DNA from: Pseudomonas marginalis | GTDB lineage: Bacteria; Pseudomonadota; Gammaproteobacteria; Pseudomonadales; Pseudomonadaceae | Direction of reading: 5' to 3' | Length of the DNA: 64,000 bases | Assembly (NCBI RefSeq): GCF_900105325.1 | Contig: NZ_FNSU01000003.1 | Location: forward strand, 496,001 to 560,000 | Shown: positions 8,660-18,178 of the stretch, one piece after another | Position numbering within the stretch: position 1 is the first letter of the stretch | Layout: the number at the start of each line of letters is the position of its first letter | Position numbers and translations under genes: made by a program | Notes under the pieces: generated by a model | What the model was told of the DNA's origin: nothing | The model's input: the letters and a program-made list of their open reading frames with translations, nothing else | Databases searched by the model: none

Positions 8660-9736
8660 TCAATGCTCCCGGCTGGCGAAGTCGATACGCGGATCGACCA
8701 GGGTGTAGGTGAGGTCGCCGATCAGTTTCACCACCAGCCCCAGCAGGGTGAAGATAAACAGCGTGCCGAACACCACCGGGTAGTCGCGGTTGATTGCTGC
8801 TTCAAAGCTCATCAGGCCCAGGCCGTCGAGGGAGAAGATCACTTCCACCAGCAACGAGCCGGTGAAGAAAATCCCGATGAACGCCGACGGGAAGCCGGCG
8901 ATCACCAGCAGCATCGCGTTACGGAACACATGGCCGTAGAGCACGCGGTGGTTGGTCAGGCCCTTGGCCTTGGCGGTGATCACGTATTGCTTGTTGATCT
9001 CATCGAGAAAGCTGTTCTTGGTCAGCAGGGTCATGGTCGCGAAGTTGCCGATCACCAGCGCGGTGATGGGCAGCGCCAAGTGCCAGAAGTAGTCGAGCAC
9101 CTTGCCGCCCCAGCTCAACTCATCGAAGTTGTTGGACGTGAGCCCGCGCAAGGGGAACCAGTCGAAATAACTGCCGCCGGCAAACACCACGATCAGCAGG
9201 ATCGCAAACAGGAACGCCGGGATCGCATAGCCGACGATGATTGCCGAGCTGGTCCACACATCGAAGTGGCTGCCATGTCGCGTGGCCTTGGCGATCCCCA
9301 GGGGGATCGACACCAGGTACATGATCAGCGTGCTCCATAACCCCAGGGAGATGGATACCGGCATCTTTTCCTTGATCAGGTCGATGACCTTGGCGTCACG
9401 GAAGAAGCTGTCGCCGAAATCCAGCCGGGCGTAGTTCTTGACCATGATCCACAAGCGTTCCGGCGCCGACTTGTCGAAGCCGTACATTTTTTCGATTTCC
9501 TTGATCAGCGCCGGGTCCAGGCCCTGGGCGCCACGGTAGCTGCTGGAGCCGGCCACCGAGACTTCGGCACCGCCGCCGGCAATGCGACTGGTGGCACCTT
9601 CAAAGCCTTCGAGCTTGGCGATCATCTGTTCCACCGGGCCACCGGGGGCGGCCTGGATGATGATGAAGTTGATCAGCAGGATCCCGAACAGCGTCGGGAT
9701 GATCAGCAACAGGCGGCGAACAATATAGGCCAGCAT
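8660..9736 (-). CDS. nppB: ABC importer permease (YejB/NppB type)
   Basis: A 358-residue permease of the oligopeptide importer class, starting MLAYIVRRLLLIIPTLFGIL, the usual first membrane segment of DppB/YejB proteins. Six membrane segments are visible, with the EAA loop YVITAKAKGLTNHRVLYGHV. It forms the channel with NppC. It begins directly after the stop of nppA2 (9737), with no spacer. The insert of about 100 residues after the first membrane segment (Gly- and Ala-rich, then GLDPALIKEIEKMYGFDKS) is typical of YejB. Confidence 0.93.
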   Translation of the reverse strand: MLAYIVRRLLLIIPTLFGILLINFIIIQAAPGGPVEQMIAKLEGFEGATSRIAGGGAEVSVAGSSSYRGAQGLDPALIKEIEKMYGFDKSAPERLWIMVKNYARLDFGDSFFRDAKVIDLIKEKMPVSISLGLWSTLIMYLVSIPLGIAKATRHGSHFDVWTSSAIIVGYAIPAFLFAILLIVVFAGGSYFDWFPLRGLTSNNFDELSWGGKVLDYFWHLALPITALVIGNFATMTLLTKNSFLDEINKQYVITAKAKGLTNHRVLYGHVFRNAMLLVIAGFPSAFIGIFFTGSLLVEVIFSLDGLGLMSFEAAINRDYPVVFGTLFIFTLLGLVVKLIGDLTYTLVDPRIDFASREH

Positions 9737-11581
9737 TTAATCGCCTCCGCTCGCCGCATCGGCGTTGGTGTCGGTAGTCGTTTCCAGGGTGACGGCAGGT
9801 TTTACGTTGGGTTTTGCCCACCAGGTGGCGGTGCCCACGTCATAGCGTGGCGGGTTTTTCGGATGGCCGAGGTGGTCCCAGTACGCCACGCGGAAGGTCT
9901 TGATGTGCCAGTTGGGGATCACGTAGTAGCCGAACTGCAGCACACGGTCCAGGGCCCTGGCATGGGCGATCAGGCTTTTGCGCGAGTCGGCGTCGATCAG
10001 TTCTTCCACCAACTGGTCGACCGCCGGATCCTTGAGGCCCATGTAATTGCGGCTGCCGGGTTTGTCGGCACTGGAAGACTTCCAGAATTCCCGCTGTTCG
10101 TTACCCGGCGAAGTGGATTGCGGGAAGCTGCCCACCATCATGTCGAAGTCCCGGGAACGCACACGGTTGACGAACTGCGAAACGTCCACCCGGCGGATCA
10201 CCAGGTCGATGCCCAGGTCCGCCAGGTTGCGCTTGAACGGCAGCAGGATGCGCTCGAACTCGGTCTGGGCCAGCAGGAACTCGATGGTCACCGGTTTGCC
10301 CGTGGTGTCGACCATCTTGTCGTCGACGATGCGCCAGCCGGCCTCCTGCAGCAATTGGTAGGCCTCGCGTTGCTGGGTACGGATCATGCCGCTGCCGTCG
10401 GTTTTGGCCGGCTCGAAGGCCTGGGTGAAGACTTCGGCGGGGATCTTGTCGCGCAGGGGTTCGAGGATCTTCAGCTCATCCGGGCCGGGCAGGCCGGTGG
10501 CGGCCATTTCGGAGTTTTCGAAGTAGCTGCGGGTGCGGGTGTAGGCGCCGTTGAACAGCTGTTTGTTGCTCCACTCGAAGTCCAGCAACAGGCTGATGGC
10601 CTTGCGCACGCGCACATCCTGGAACATCGGCTTGCGCGTATTGAACACAAAACCTTGCATGCCGGTAGGATTGCCGTTGGGGATTTCTTCCTTGATCAGC
10701 CGGCCCTCGGTCACGGCCGGAATGTTGTAGGCGTTGGCCCAGTTCTTGGCGCTGAACTCCAGCCAGTAGTCGAACTGCCCGGCCTTCAACGCCTCCAGGG
10801 ACACGGTGCTGTCGCGGTAGTAGTCGGTGATGCGGTTGTCGAAGTTGTAGAAACCCTTGGTGATCGGCAGGTCCTTGGCCCAGTAGTCCTTGACCCGCTC
10901 GTAGCGGATCATGCGCCCGGCCTTGACCTCGGCCACCTTGTACGGCCCGCTGCCCAGGGGCACCTCCAGGTTGCCCTTGGCAAAGTCCCGCGTGGCCCAC
11001 CAATGCTTGGGCAGTACCGGCAGTTGCCCGAGGATCAGCGGCAATTCGCGGTTGTTGGTGCGCTTGAACTTGAACAGCACCCGCAGCGGGTCTTCGGCGA
11101 CCACTTCATCGACATCGGCGTAGTAGGTGCGGTAGATCGGCGAGCCTTCCTTGATCAATTCCTGGAAGGTGAACACCACGTCTTCGGCACGGATCGGGTG
11201 GCCGTCGTGGAACCGCGCTTCGGGCCGCAGGTAGAAACGCACCCAGCTGTTGTCCGGGGCTTTTTCGATCTTGCCGGCGACCAGGCCGTATTCGGTGATG
11301 GGTTCGTCCAGGCTCTGCATGGCCAGGGTGTCGTAGATCAGGCTGACGTTGTCGGCCGGCACGCCCTTGCTGATAAACGGGTTGAGGCTGTCGAAGCCGC
11401 CCATGCTCGACTCGCGGAAGGTGCCGCCCTTGGGCGCGTCCGGGTTGACGTAGTCGAAGTGCTTGAAGTCGGCGGGGTATTTCGGCGGCTCGTTGTACAG
11501 CGTCAGTGCGTGTTGCGGGGCGGCGTGGGCCGTGGTGCACAGCAACAGGCTGCCGAGCAGTACGTTGCGCAAATACATCAT
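9737..11581 (-). CDS. nppA2: Periplasmic peptide-binding protein of the Npp/Yej importer, second copy
   Basis: A 614-residue family 5 extracellular solute-binding protein. The N-terminus MMYLRNVLLGSLLLCTTAHA is a signal peptide. The mature start (LYNEPPKYPADFKHFDYVNP, then DAPKGG) is typical of YejA. The start at 11581 is preceded by GGAG and overlaps the stop of the upstream paralogue as ATGATG/TGA, so translation is probably coupled. The open frame continues far upstream, but that part is a shadow of nppA1. It captures peptides or peptidyl nucleosides for NppB/C/D. Confidence 0.92.
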   Translation of the reverse strand: MMYLRNVLLGSLLLCTTAHAAPQHALTLYNEPPKYPADFKHFDYVNPDAPKGGTFRESSMGGFDSLNPFISKGVPADNVSLIYDTLAMQSLDEPITEYGLVAGKIEKAPDNSWVRFYLRPEARFHDGHPIRAEDVVFTFQELIKEGSPIYRTYYADVDEVVAEDPLRVLFKFKRTNNRELPLILGQLPVLPKHWWATRDFAKGNLEVPLGSGPYKVAEVKAGRMIRYERVKDYWAKDLPITKGFYNFDNRITDYYRDSTVSLEALKAGQFDYWLEFSAKNWANAYNIPAVTEGRLIKEEIPNGNPTGMQGFVFNTRKPMFQDVRVRKAISLLLDFEWSNKQLFNGAYTRTRSYFENSEMAATGLPGPDELKILEPLRDKIPAEVFTQAFEPAKTDGSGMIRTQQREAYQLLQEAGWRIVDDKMVDTTGKPVTIEFLLAQTEFERILLPFKRNLADLGIDLVIRRVDVSQFVNRVRSRDFDMMVGSFPQSTSPGNEQREFWKSSSADKPGSRNYMGLKDPAVDQLVEELIDADSRKSLIAHARALDRVLQFGYYVIPNWHIKTFRVAYWDHLGHPKNPPRYDVGTATWWAKPNVKPAVTLETTTDTNADAASGGD

Positions 11582-13407
11582 TGGGCTTTCTCCGAAGCTT
11601 TCAGCCACCATGCGCTCAGGCCCAGGCTGTAGGGCGGCGTGGTGACAAAGGCGAACCGGTTGCGGTACGCCAGGCGATGATAGTTGAGGTACCAGTTGGG
11701 AATGCTGTAGTGCTGCCACAGCAGCACCCGGTCCAGGGCGCGGCCGGCGGCCAGTTGTTCTTCGCGGGTCTGCGCCGCCAGCAGTTGTTCCAGCAGGTGA
11801 TCGACAACGGGGTTGGCGATGCCCGCATAGTTCTTGCTGCCCTTGATCGCAGCCTGGCTCGAGTGGAAGTACTGCCACTGTTCGAGGCCGGGGCTCAAGG
11901 TCTGGTTGAGGGTGATCAGGATCATGTCGAAATCGAATTGATCCAGGCGTTGCTTGTACTGGGCGCGGTCGACGGTGCGCAGGCGTGCGTCGATGCCGAT
12001 GCTGATCAGGTTCTCGACATAGGGCTGCAGGATGCGCTCCAGGTTGGGGTTGACCAGCAGGATCTCGAAGCGCAGCGGTTGCCCGTCCTTGTTGAGCAGG
12101 CGTTGGCCCGACAGCTTCCAGCCGGCTTCGCCCAGCAGCGCCAGGGCGCGGCGCAGGGTTTCGCGGGGGATGCCGCGCCCGTCGGTCTGGGGCAGGCTGA
12201 AGGCTTGGGTGAACAGGTTGGGTGGCAGTTGGTCGCGGTAGGGGGAGAGCATCAGCCATTCATGGCCGGTTGGAACCCCGGCAGCGGCGAATTCGCTGTT
12301 GGGGTAATAGCTGAGCGTGCGTTTGTAGGCGCTGCTGAACAGGGTGCGGTTGGTCCACTCGAAGTCGAACATCAGCCCCAGGGCCTCACGCACCTTGGTC
12401 TGGCTGAAGGTCGGGCGCCGGGTGTTCATGAACAGGCCCTGGCTTTGGGTCGGGATCTGGTGGGCGATCTGCGCCTTGATCACTTCGCCACGGTTCACCG
12501 CCGGGAAGTTGTAGCCATTGGCCCAGTTCTTGGCCTGGTGCTCGATATAAATGTCGAACTCGCCGGCCTTGAACGCTTCGAAGGCCACGTCGCTGTCGCG
12601 GTAGAACTCCACCTCGACCTTGTCGTAGTTATAGAAGCCCTGGTTGACCGGCAAGTCCTTGCCCCAGTAATCCTTGACCCGTTCGAACACCAACTGGCGT
12701 CCAGGGGTGACCTTGCTGATGCGGTACGGCCCGCTGCCCAGGGGCGGTTCGAAGGTGGTCGCCTTGAAGTCGCGGTTTTTCCAATAGTGCTGGGGCAATA
12801 CCGGCAACTCACCCAGGCGCAGGATCAACAACGGGTTGCCGGCGCGCTTGAACACAAAGCGGATGCGGTGACGGTTGAGGATGTCCACCCGTGCCACTTC
12901 CTGCAGGTTGGTGCGGTATTGGGGGTGGCCTTCGGTCAGCAGGGTGCGATAGGAAAACGCCACATCATAGGCCGTGATCGGCTTGCCATCGTGGAAGCGC
13001 GCCTGCGGACGCAGGTTGAACACGACCCAGCTGCGGTCCTCGCTGTATTCCACCGACTGGGCAATCAGCCCGTAGCTGGAGGTGGGCTCGTCGCCGGACG
13101 GCGCGTACTGGCCGGTGCCGACCATCAACGGCTCATTCAGCTCATTGACGCCGTATTGCAGGAAGTTGGGGGTGGAAACCGGGCTTGAACCCTTGAACGT
13201 GTAGGGATTGAGGGTATCGAAGGTGCCAAATGCCATGACCCGCAAGGTCCCGCCTTTCGGCGCTGCAGGGTTTACCCAATCGAAGTGGGTGAATTTGGCC
13301 GGGTACTTGAGCGTGCCGAACTGCGTGTAACCGTGGCTCTCGGTTATTGTCGCGTTCGCACCAAAGCTCAAGGCCAGACTTATTAGTAGAAGGAGGGGAC
13401 GCTTCAA
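11578..13407 (-). CDS. nppA1: Periplasmic peptide-binding protein of the Npp/Yej importer, first copy
   Basis: A 609-residue family 5 solute-binding protein with a signal peptide (MKRPLLLLISLALSFGANA). It shares the YejA layout with its neighbour: KYPAKFTHFDWVNPAAPKGG near the N-terminus and GSGPYRI in the middle. It is the first gene of the importer operon and is clearly an ancient duplicate of the next gene, with only moderate identity. Two binding proteins feeding one permease pair would broaden substrate range, as described for P. aeruginosa NppA1/NppA2. It lies 144 bases after mltD on the same strand, with a REP hairpin between. Confidence 0.92.
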   Translation of the reverse strand: MKRPLLLLISLALSFGANATITESHGYTQFGTLKYPAKFTHFDWVNPAAPKGGTLRVMAFGTFDTLNPYTFKGSSPVSTPNFLQYGVNELNEPLMVGTGQYAPSGDEPTSSYGLIAQSVEYSEDRSWVVFNLRPQARFHDGKPITAYDVAFSYRTLLTEGHPQYRTNLQEVARVDILNRHRIRFVFKRAGNPLLILRLGELPVLPQHYWKNRDFKATTFEPPLGSGPYRISKVTPGRQLVFERVKDYWGKDLPVNQGFYNYDKVEVEFYRDSDVAFEAFKAGEFDIYIEHQAKNWANGYNFPAVNRGEVIKAQIAHQIPTQSQGLFMNTRRPTFSQTKVREALGLMFDFEWTNRTLFSSAYKRTLSYYPNSEFAAAGVPTGHEWLMLSPYRDQLPPNLFTQAFSLPQTDGRGIPRETLRRALALLGEAGWKLSGQRLLNKDGQPLRFEILLVNPNLERILQPYVENLISIGIDARLRTVDRAQYKQRLDQFDFDMILITLNQTLSPGLEQWQYFHSSQAAIKGSKNYAGIANPVVDHLLEQLLAAQTREEQLAAGRALDRVLLWQHYSIPNWYLNYHRLAYRNRFAFVTTPPYSLGLSAWWLKASEKAQ

Positions 13408-13495
13408 GTCAGGGATCCGATCCAGGCGGCTTGGGCTTTATGATCGGTACAGTAACAGCTTGTTCCGGATGGAAAAAGCCAGTCGGGATGATGTA

Positions 13496-13533
13496 GAACC
13501 AATGTGGGAGCAAGCTCCCTCCCACATTGGTTC
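13496..13533. repeat. REP hairpin between mltD and nppA1
   Basis: Arms GAACCAATGTGGGAG (13496-13510) and CTCCCACATTGGTTC (13519-13533) are perfectly complementary around an 8-base loop. The core matches the GTGGGAG...CTCCCAC REP family found elsewhere in this window. It could damp read-through from mltD into nppA1 or protect the mltD 3' end. Confidence 0.8.
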
Positions 13534-13551
13534 TCCGGGGTTCTTGAAACC

Positions 13552-14967
13552 TTAGCGCGGCCCGGAAACCACCAGCATCTGCCCAGGCTTCAGCGCCTGG
13601 CCAGTACGCGGGTTCCAACGCTTGAGATGTTGCATCTCGACGTTGAAGCGCTTGGCGACGATGTACAGCGAGTCGCCTTTCTTGACCTTGTACTGCACCG
13701 GCTTCTTGCTGTCGGCCTTGGCCACCAGCTTGCGGGTGTCCTGCATCACCAGGGTCTGGCCGACCTTGAGGGCCTGGCCGTTGAGTTTGTTCCAGCGCTG
13801 CAGGTCATGCACATCGACCTTGTTCGCCTTGGCGATCAGCGTGAGGTTGTCGCCACTGCGCACCTTGTAGCTGCGGGTGCGGCCGGCCACCCGAGCAGTC
13901 TCGACTTCGTCGAACACCTGCTTTTTCGGGCGCATCGCCAGCAATTCTTCCGGCTTCATCGTCGAAAGGGTGCTGGTGAGCAATTGTGCCTTGGAGCTCG
14001 GCACCAGCAGGTGCTGCGGGCCATCCAGGGTGGTGCGTTGCTTGAGCGCCGGGTTGAGCTGGAACAGTTCGTCTTCGTCGATCTCGGCCAGCGCGGCAAC
14101 CCGCGACAGGTCCATGCTTTGCTTGACCTCGACCACTTCGAAGTACGGCGTGTTGGCAATCGGGTTCAGGTTGACGCCATAGGCCTCGGGGGCCAGCACC
14201 ACCTGGGACAGCGCCAGGAACTTGGGCACATAGTCCTTGGTTTCCTGGGGCAGGGGCAGGTTCCAGTAGTCGGTGGGCAGGCCGAGCTTCTCGTTGCGCT
14301 CGATGGCCCGGCTCACCGTGCCTTCGCCGGCGTTATAGGCGGCCAGGGCCAGCAGCCAGTCGCCGTTGAACATGTCGTGCAGACGGGTCAGGTAGTCCAG
14401 GGCGGCGGTGGTGGAGGCGGTGATGTCGCGGCGGCCGTCGTAGGCGCGGGTCTGGCGCAGGTTGAAGTAGCGCCCGGTGGAGGGGATGAACTGCCACAGG
14501 CCGACGGCATCGCTGCGCGAATACGCCATCGGGTTGTAGGCACTTTCGATCACCGGCAGCAGCGCCAGCTCCAGGGGCATGTTGCGTTCTTCAAGGCGTT
14601 CGACGATGTAATGAATGTAGAGGCTGCCGCGTTCACCGGCGTTCTCCAGGAAGGACGGGTTGCTGGCGAACCACAGGCGCTGTTGCTCGATACGCGGGTT
14701 GACGCCCACGTTGTCCTGCAATTGAAAGCCGCGGCGCATGCGTTCCCACACGTCCTGGGGTACTTCTGGAGCAGGCTTCTCTGAAAGCCAGATGACGGGT
14801 TTCTGCTTGATCTTGGCGGTAAGGTTGGGCTTGGGTTGCACGGTGGATTGTGCGGCGAAATTTGTCGATTGGCAGCCCGCCAGCGTGGCGGACACAGCCA
14901 CCGCCACAGCTTGAGCCAGGCGGGTCAATGCGTCTGAATGGTTGGATTTACGAATAGATGACGACAT
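13552..14967 (-). CDS. mltD: Membrane-bound lytic murein transglycosylase D
   Basis: A 471-residue peptidoglycan lytic transglycosylase. A lipobox LAGC places the lipid-anchored cysteine at residue 32. The SLT domain contains ALLPVIESAYNPMAYS with catalytic Glu141, followed by GLWQFIPSTGRYF. Two LysM cell-wall-binding repeats follow at about 367-410 and 424-467 (YKVRSGDNLTLIAKANKV and YKVKKGDSLYIVAKRFNV). The start at 14967 gives a normal lipoprotein signal; a frame start eight codons earlier is less likely. It cleaves glycan strands with formation of anhydromuropeptides, consistent with a nearby peptide importer, although a functional link is only inferred. Confidence 0.95.
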   Translation of the reverse strand: MSSSIRKSNHSDALTRLAQAVAVAVSATLAGCQSTNFAAQSTVQPKPNLTAKIKQKPVIWLSEKPAPEVPQDVWERMRRGFQLQDNVGVNPRIEQQRLWFASNPSFLENAGERGSLYIHYIVERLEERNMPLELALLPVIESAYNPMAYSRSDAVGLWQFIPSTGRYFNLRQTRAYDGRRDITASTTAALDYLTRLHDMFNGDWLLALAAYNAGEGTVSRAIERNEKLGLPTDYWNLPLPQETKDYVPKFLALSQVVLAPEAYGVNLNPIANTPYFEVVEVKQSMDLSRVAALAEIDEDELFQLNPALKQRTTLDGPQHLLVPSSKAQLLTSTLSTMKPEELLAMRPKKQVFDEVETARVAGRTRSYKVRSGDNLTLIAKANKVDVHDLQRWNKLNGQALKVGQTLVMQDTRKLVAKADSKKPVQYKVKKGDSLYIVAKRFNVEMQHLKRWNPRTGQALKPGQMLVVSGPR

Positions 14968-15065
14968 TGGCTGGAAGTAAGTTCCGGGCAAAAATGTCGG
15001 GCGATTCTAGAAAGCACTTTGGTTCCGGTCAACCATTCAGAAATTACGTATCAGATTGCGTCCCT

Positions 15066-15833
15066 TTAGAACTTATCTTTCCACGCCCTCAAGCTAGCAA
15101 ATACCTCGGCCCCAGAGCGGTTGTCGCGGCCATTCCGTTCGTCCGCTTTTTGTTTAACGGATGTTTCAGAGGTACGCAGGAAGGGGTTGGTGCGCTTTTC
15201 CAGGGCCAGGTTGGAAGGCAGCGTCATCTCGCCCCGGGCCCGCAGTTGACGGACGTTTTCCACCCGTTCGGAGATGTCGGCATTTTGCGGTTCCACCGCC
15301 TGGGCAAACTTGAGGTTACTTTGTGTGTATTCGTGGGTGCAGTACACCAGGGTATCGGCGGGCAGGGCGGCCAGGCGCTCGAGGGAGGTGTGCATCTGTT
15401 CCGGCGTGCCTTCGAACAGGCGGCCACAACCGGCGGCGAACAGGGTGTCGCCACAGAACAGCACGCCTTGGTGGTAGAAGGCGATATGGCCCAGGGTGTG
15501 GCCGGGCACGGCATAGACGTCGAAGTCCCAGCCCAGCACGCTGATGCGGTCGTTATCCTGCAGCGCGATGTCCCGCGCCGGGATCGTCTCGTTGGCCGGA
15601 CCATACACCTTGGCGTCGCTCACACCCTTGAGTTGCTCGACACCGCCGACATGATCGTGGTGATGGTGGGTAATCAGGATGTCGCTGAGGGTCCACGTCG
15701 GGTTTTGCTCGAGCCAGGCCAGTACCGGCGCGGCATCGCCGGGATCGACCACGGCACACCGTTGGGTCTGCGGGTCCTGCAGCAACCAGATGTAGTTATC
15801 GGTGAAGGCGGGCAGGGCACTGATCTGTATCAT
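15066..15833 (-). CDS. gloB: Hydroxyacylglutathione hydrolase (glyoxalase II)
   Basis: A 255-residue metallo-beta-lactamase-fold enzyme that hydrolyses S-lactoylglutathione to lactate and glutathione, the second step of methylglyoxal detoxification. The metal site motif THHHHDHVGG lies at residues 55-64. Other ligands are in VPGHTLGHIAFY and in YCTHEYTQSNLKFA. The start ATG at 15831-15833 gives the usual length; the open frame upstream is noncoding. It is divergent from the methyltransferase gene across 65 bases, so both promoters must lie there. Confidence 0.96.
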   Translation of the reverse strand: MIQISALPAFTDNYIWLLQDPQTQRCAVVDPGDAAPVLAWLEQNPTWTLSDILITHHHHDHVGGVEQLKGVSDAKVYGPANETIPARDIALQDNDRISVLGWDFDVYAVPGHTLGHIAFYHQGVLFCGDTLFAAGCGRLFEGTPEQMHTSLERLAALPADTLVYCTHEYTQSNLKFAQAVEPQNADISERVENVRQLRARGEMTLPSNLALEKRTNPFLRTSETSVKQKADERNGRDNRSGAEVFASLRAWKDKF

Positions 15834-15898
15834 TCTTCGATTCGCCAAGCTGAACACATTGGTGCATCTTAGAACGTCTAGGCGAGTTGGAGAATGCA

Positions 15899-16657
15899 AT
15901 GACTGATAAAGCGTTCGCCCAGGCCGATCCTGAGTGGCTGGCCCTGATCGGCGCAGCCCGTGAATGGCTGTCCGGGCCCATCGGGCAATTTCTGCTGGAT
16001 GAAGAACGGCGCATGCTCGAAGACGAGTTGGGTCGTTTCTTTGGCGGCTACCTGGTGCATTACGGTCCGTCGGCCCAGACCCCGCCCGCCGCGCCCCAGG
16101 TGCAACGCAACGTGCGCCTGGGCGCGCCGTTGCCGGGGGTGGAGATTGTCTGCGAAGAACAGGCCTGGCCATTGAGCGAGCACGCCGCCGATGTGGTGGT
16201 GTTGCAGCATGGCCTGGATTTCTGCCTGTCGCCCCACGGTCTGCTGCGTGAAGCGGCGAGCAGCGTGCGCCCTGGTGGCCATTTGCTGATTATCGGCATC
16301 AACCCTTGGAGCAGCTGGGGCCTGCGCCATGTGTTCGCCCATGATGGCCTGCGTCAGGCGCGCTGCATCTCGCCATCACGGGTCGGGGACTGGCTGAACC
16401 TGCTGGGCTTCGCGCTGGAGAAACGCCGCTTCGGGTGCTATCGTCCGCCGCTTGCCTCGGCCAAGTGGCAAGGCCGCCTGGCCGGTTGGGAACGCCGCGC
16501 GGGCGCCTGGCAACTGTCGGGTGGCGGCTTCTATTTATTGGTGGCGCGCAAGATCGTGGTCGGGTTGCGGCCGGTGCGCCAGGTGCTGCGCCAGCCCATG
16601 GGCAAACTGGTGCCGATGCCGATGGCCAAGGTCAACCGCAAGCAAAGCGAACCGTAG
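15899..16657 (+). CDS. Class I SAM-dependent methyltransferase
   Basis: A 252-residue protein with a methyltransferase-like core. VVVLQHGLDFCLSPHGLLRE is followed by SVRPGGHLLIIGINPWSSWG, matching the post-I and loop-III parts of the class I fold. The glycine-rich motif I is not obvious, so the fold has diverged. The start ATG at 15899 is preceded by GGAG six bases upstream; a TTG 12 bases earlier is less likely. The gene sits between gloB and rnhA, the arrangement I recall for PA1814 of P. aeruginosa. The substrate is unknown. Confidence 0.8.
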   Translation: MTDKAFAQADPEWLALIGAAREWLSGPIGQFLLDEERRMLEDELGRFFGGYLVHYGPSAQTPPAAPQVQRNVRLGAPLPGVEIVCEEQAWPLSEHAADVVVLQHGLDFCLSPHGLLREAASSVRPGGHLLIIGINPWSSWGLRHVFAHDGLRQARCISPSRVGDWLNLLGFALEKRRFGCYRPPLASAKWQGRLAGWERRAGAWQLSGGGFYLLVARKIVVGLRPVRQVLRQPMGKLVPMPMAKVNRKQSEP

Positions 16658-16701
16658 AACTTTTTTGATTTCAGACCTGCCCGTCTTGATGGATGTAACC
16701 G

Positions 16702-17154
16702 ATGACCGATAGCGTAGAACTCTTCACCGATGGCGCCTGCAAGGGCAACCCCGGCCCCGGCGGCTGGGGCGCCTTGCTGGTGTGCAAGGGCGTAGAGAAG
16801 GAGTTGTGGGGCGGCGAAGCCAACACCACCAACAACCGCATGGAACTGATGGGCGCCATTCGCGGCCTGGAAGAACTCAAGCGCCGCTGCAACGTGCTGC
16901 TGGTCACCGACTCGCAATACGTGATGAAAGGCATCAACGAGTGGATGGTCAATTGGAAGAAGCGCGGCTGGAAGACCGCGGCCAAGGAGCCGGTCAAGAA
17001 TGCCGACCTGTGGCAATTGCTCGATGAGCAATGCAACCGCCATGACATCACCTGGAAATGGGTGCGCGGGCACATCGGCCATCCGGGTAACGAGCGCGCC
17101 GACCAGCTTGCCAATAGAGGTGTGGACGAAGTGCGGGGCTACAAGCAGAGCTGA
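16702..17154 (+). CDS. rnhA: Ribonuclease HI
   Basis: A 150-residue enzyme that degrades the RNA strand of RNA-DNA hybrids, removing primers and R-loops. All catalytic residues are at the positions known for E. coli RNase HI: Asp10 in ELFTDGACKGN, Glu48 in RMELM, Asp70 in VTDSQY and Asp134 in ERADQLA, with His124 in the flexible loop. It is followed 76 bases later by dnaQ on the same strand; in E. coli these two genes are adjacent but divergent. Confidence 0.98.
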   Translation: MTDSVELFTDGACKGNPGPGGWGALLVCKGVEKELWGGEANTTNNRMELMGAIRGLEELKRRCNVLLVTDSQYVMKGINEWMVNWKKRGWKTAAKEPVKNADLWQLLDEQCNRHDITWKWVRGHIGHPGNERADQLANRGVDEVRGYKQS

Positions 17155-17230
17155 TGCTGGTTGACGTGTTAACATCGCGCTCCTTGACTCACACCACACT
17201 GCACACCACACCGTTGAGAGCTGAACCCTG

Positions 17231-17977
17231 ATGGCCATCCGATCTGTTGTACTCGATACCGAAACCACCGGCATGCCGGTGACCGACGGCCACCGGATCA
17301 TTGAAATCGGCTGTGTCGAACTCATGGGTCGGCGCCTCACCGGTCGTCACTTCCACGTCTACCTGCAACCGGACCGCGACAGTGACGAAGGCGCCATCGG
17401 CGTCCACGGCATCACCGACGAGTTCCTCAAGGGCAAGCCGCGTTTCGCCGAAGTGGCCGATGAGTTCTTCGAATTCATCAACGGCGCCCAGTTGATCATC
17501 CATAACGCGGCGTTCGACGTCGGCTTCATCAATAACGAATTTGCCCTGATGGGGCAGACGGATCGTGCGGATATTTCCAAGCACTGCTCGATCCTCGACA
17601 CCTTGATGATGGCCCGTGAGCGTCACCCGGGCCAGCGCAACAGCCTCGATGCCTTGTGCAAACGTTATGGCGTCGACAACTCCGGCCGTGAACTCCACGG
17701 CGCCTTGCTCGACTCCGAGATTCTCGCCGACGTTTACCTGACCATGACCGGCGGGCAGACCAGCCTGTCCCTGGCCGGCAATGCCTCCGACGGCGCTGGC
17801 TCGGCGGAAGGCTCGGGCAACCGCCCTTCGGAAATCCGCCGCCTGCCGGCCGATCGCAAGCCCACCACCATCATTCGCGCCAGCGAGCAGGATCTGGCCG
17901 AGCATGCGGCGCGGTTGGAGGCTATTGCGAAGTCGGCGGGTGCGCCGGCGTTGTGGACCCAGCTAACACAACAATAG
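17231..17977 (+). CDS. dnaQ: DNA polymerase III epsilon subunit (proofreading exonuclease)
   Basis: A 248-residue 3'-5' exonuclease of the DEDDh type. Motif I is LDTETTGM (Asp9, Glu11). Motif II is around HNAAFDVGFIN. Motif III is near HGALLDSEILADVYLTM with its histidine and aspartate. The C-terminal 60 residues are Ser-, Gly- and Ala-rich and correspond to the linker and tail that bind the polymerase alpha subunit. It follows rnhA and is monocistronic or the end of that unit, with an inverted REP pair downstream. Confidence 0.97.
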   Translation: MAIRSVVLDTETTGMPVTDGHRIIEIGCVELMGRRLTGRHFHVYLQPDRDSDEGAIGVHGITDEFLKGKPRFAEVADEFFEFINGAQLIIHNAAFDVGFINNEFALMGQTDRADISKHCSILDTLMMARERHPGQRNSLDALCKRYGVDNSGRELHGALLDSEILADVYLTMTGGQTSLSLAGNASDGAGSAEGSGNRPSEIRRLPADRKPTTIIRASEQDLAEHAARLEAIAKSAGAPALWTQLTQQ

Positions 17978-18000
17978 CCCTGCGTAGGTATGATCAAAAT

Positions 18001-18085
18001 GTGGGAGGGGGCTTGCCCCGATAGCGGTGTATCAGCCAATCAAATATGAGCTGGCATACCGTCATCGGGAGCAAGCCCCCTCCCA
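18001..18085. repeat. Inverted REP pair (REPIN-like) between dnaQ and the decarboxylase
   Basis: GTGGGAGGGGGCTTGCCCCG (18001-18020) is followed at 18064-18085 by ATCGGGAGCAAGCCCCCTCC in inverted orientation, with about 43 bases between. Two facing REPs form a REPIN, the form mobilised by RAYT transposases in fluorescent pseudomonads. No RAYT gene is in this window. Confidence 0.8.
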
Positions 18086-18178
18086 GGGTTGACCTCCATT
18101 GCTTTCAGAATCTTCATTCGCGTCATCGTCCCCGAGCTTCTACCCTTGAGTGCATAGCCCTCAGGACTACACGCCCTC

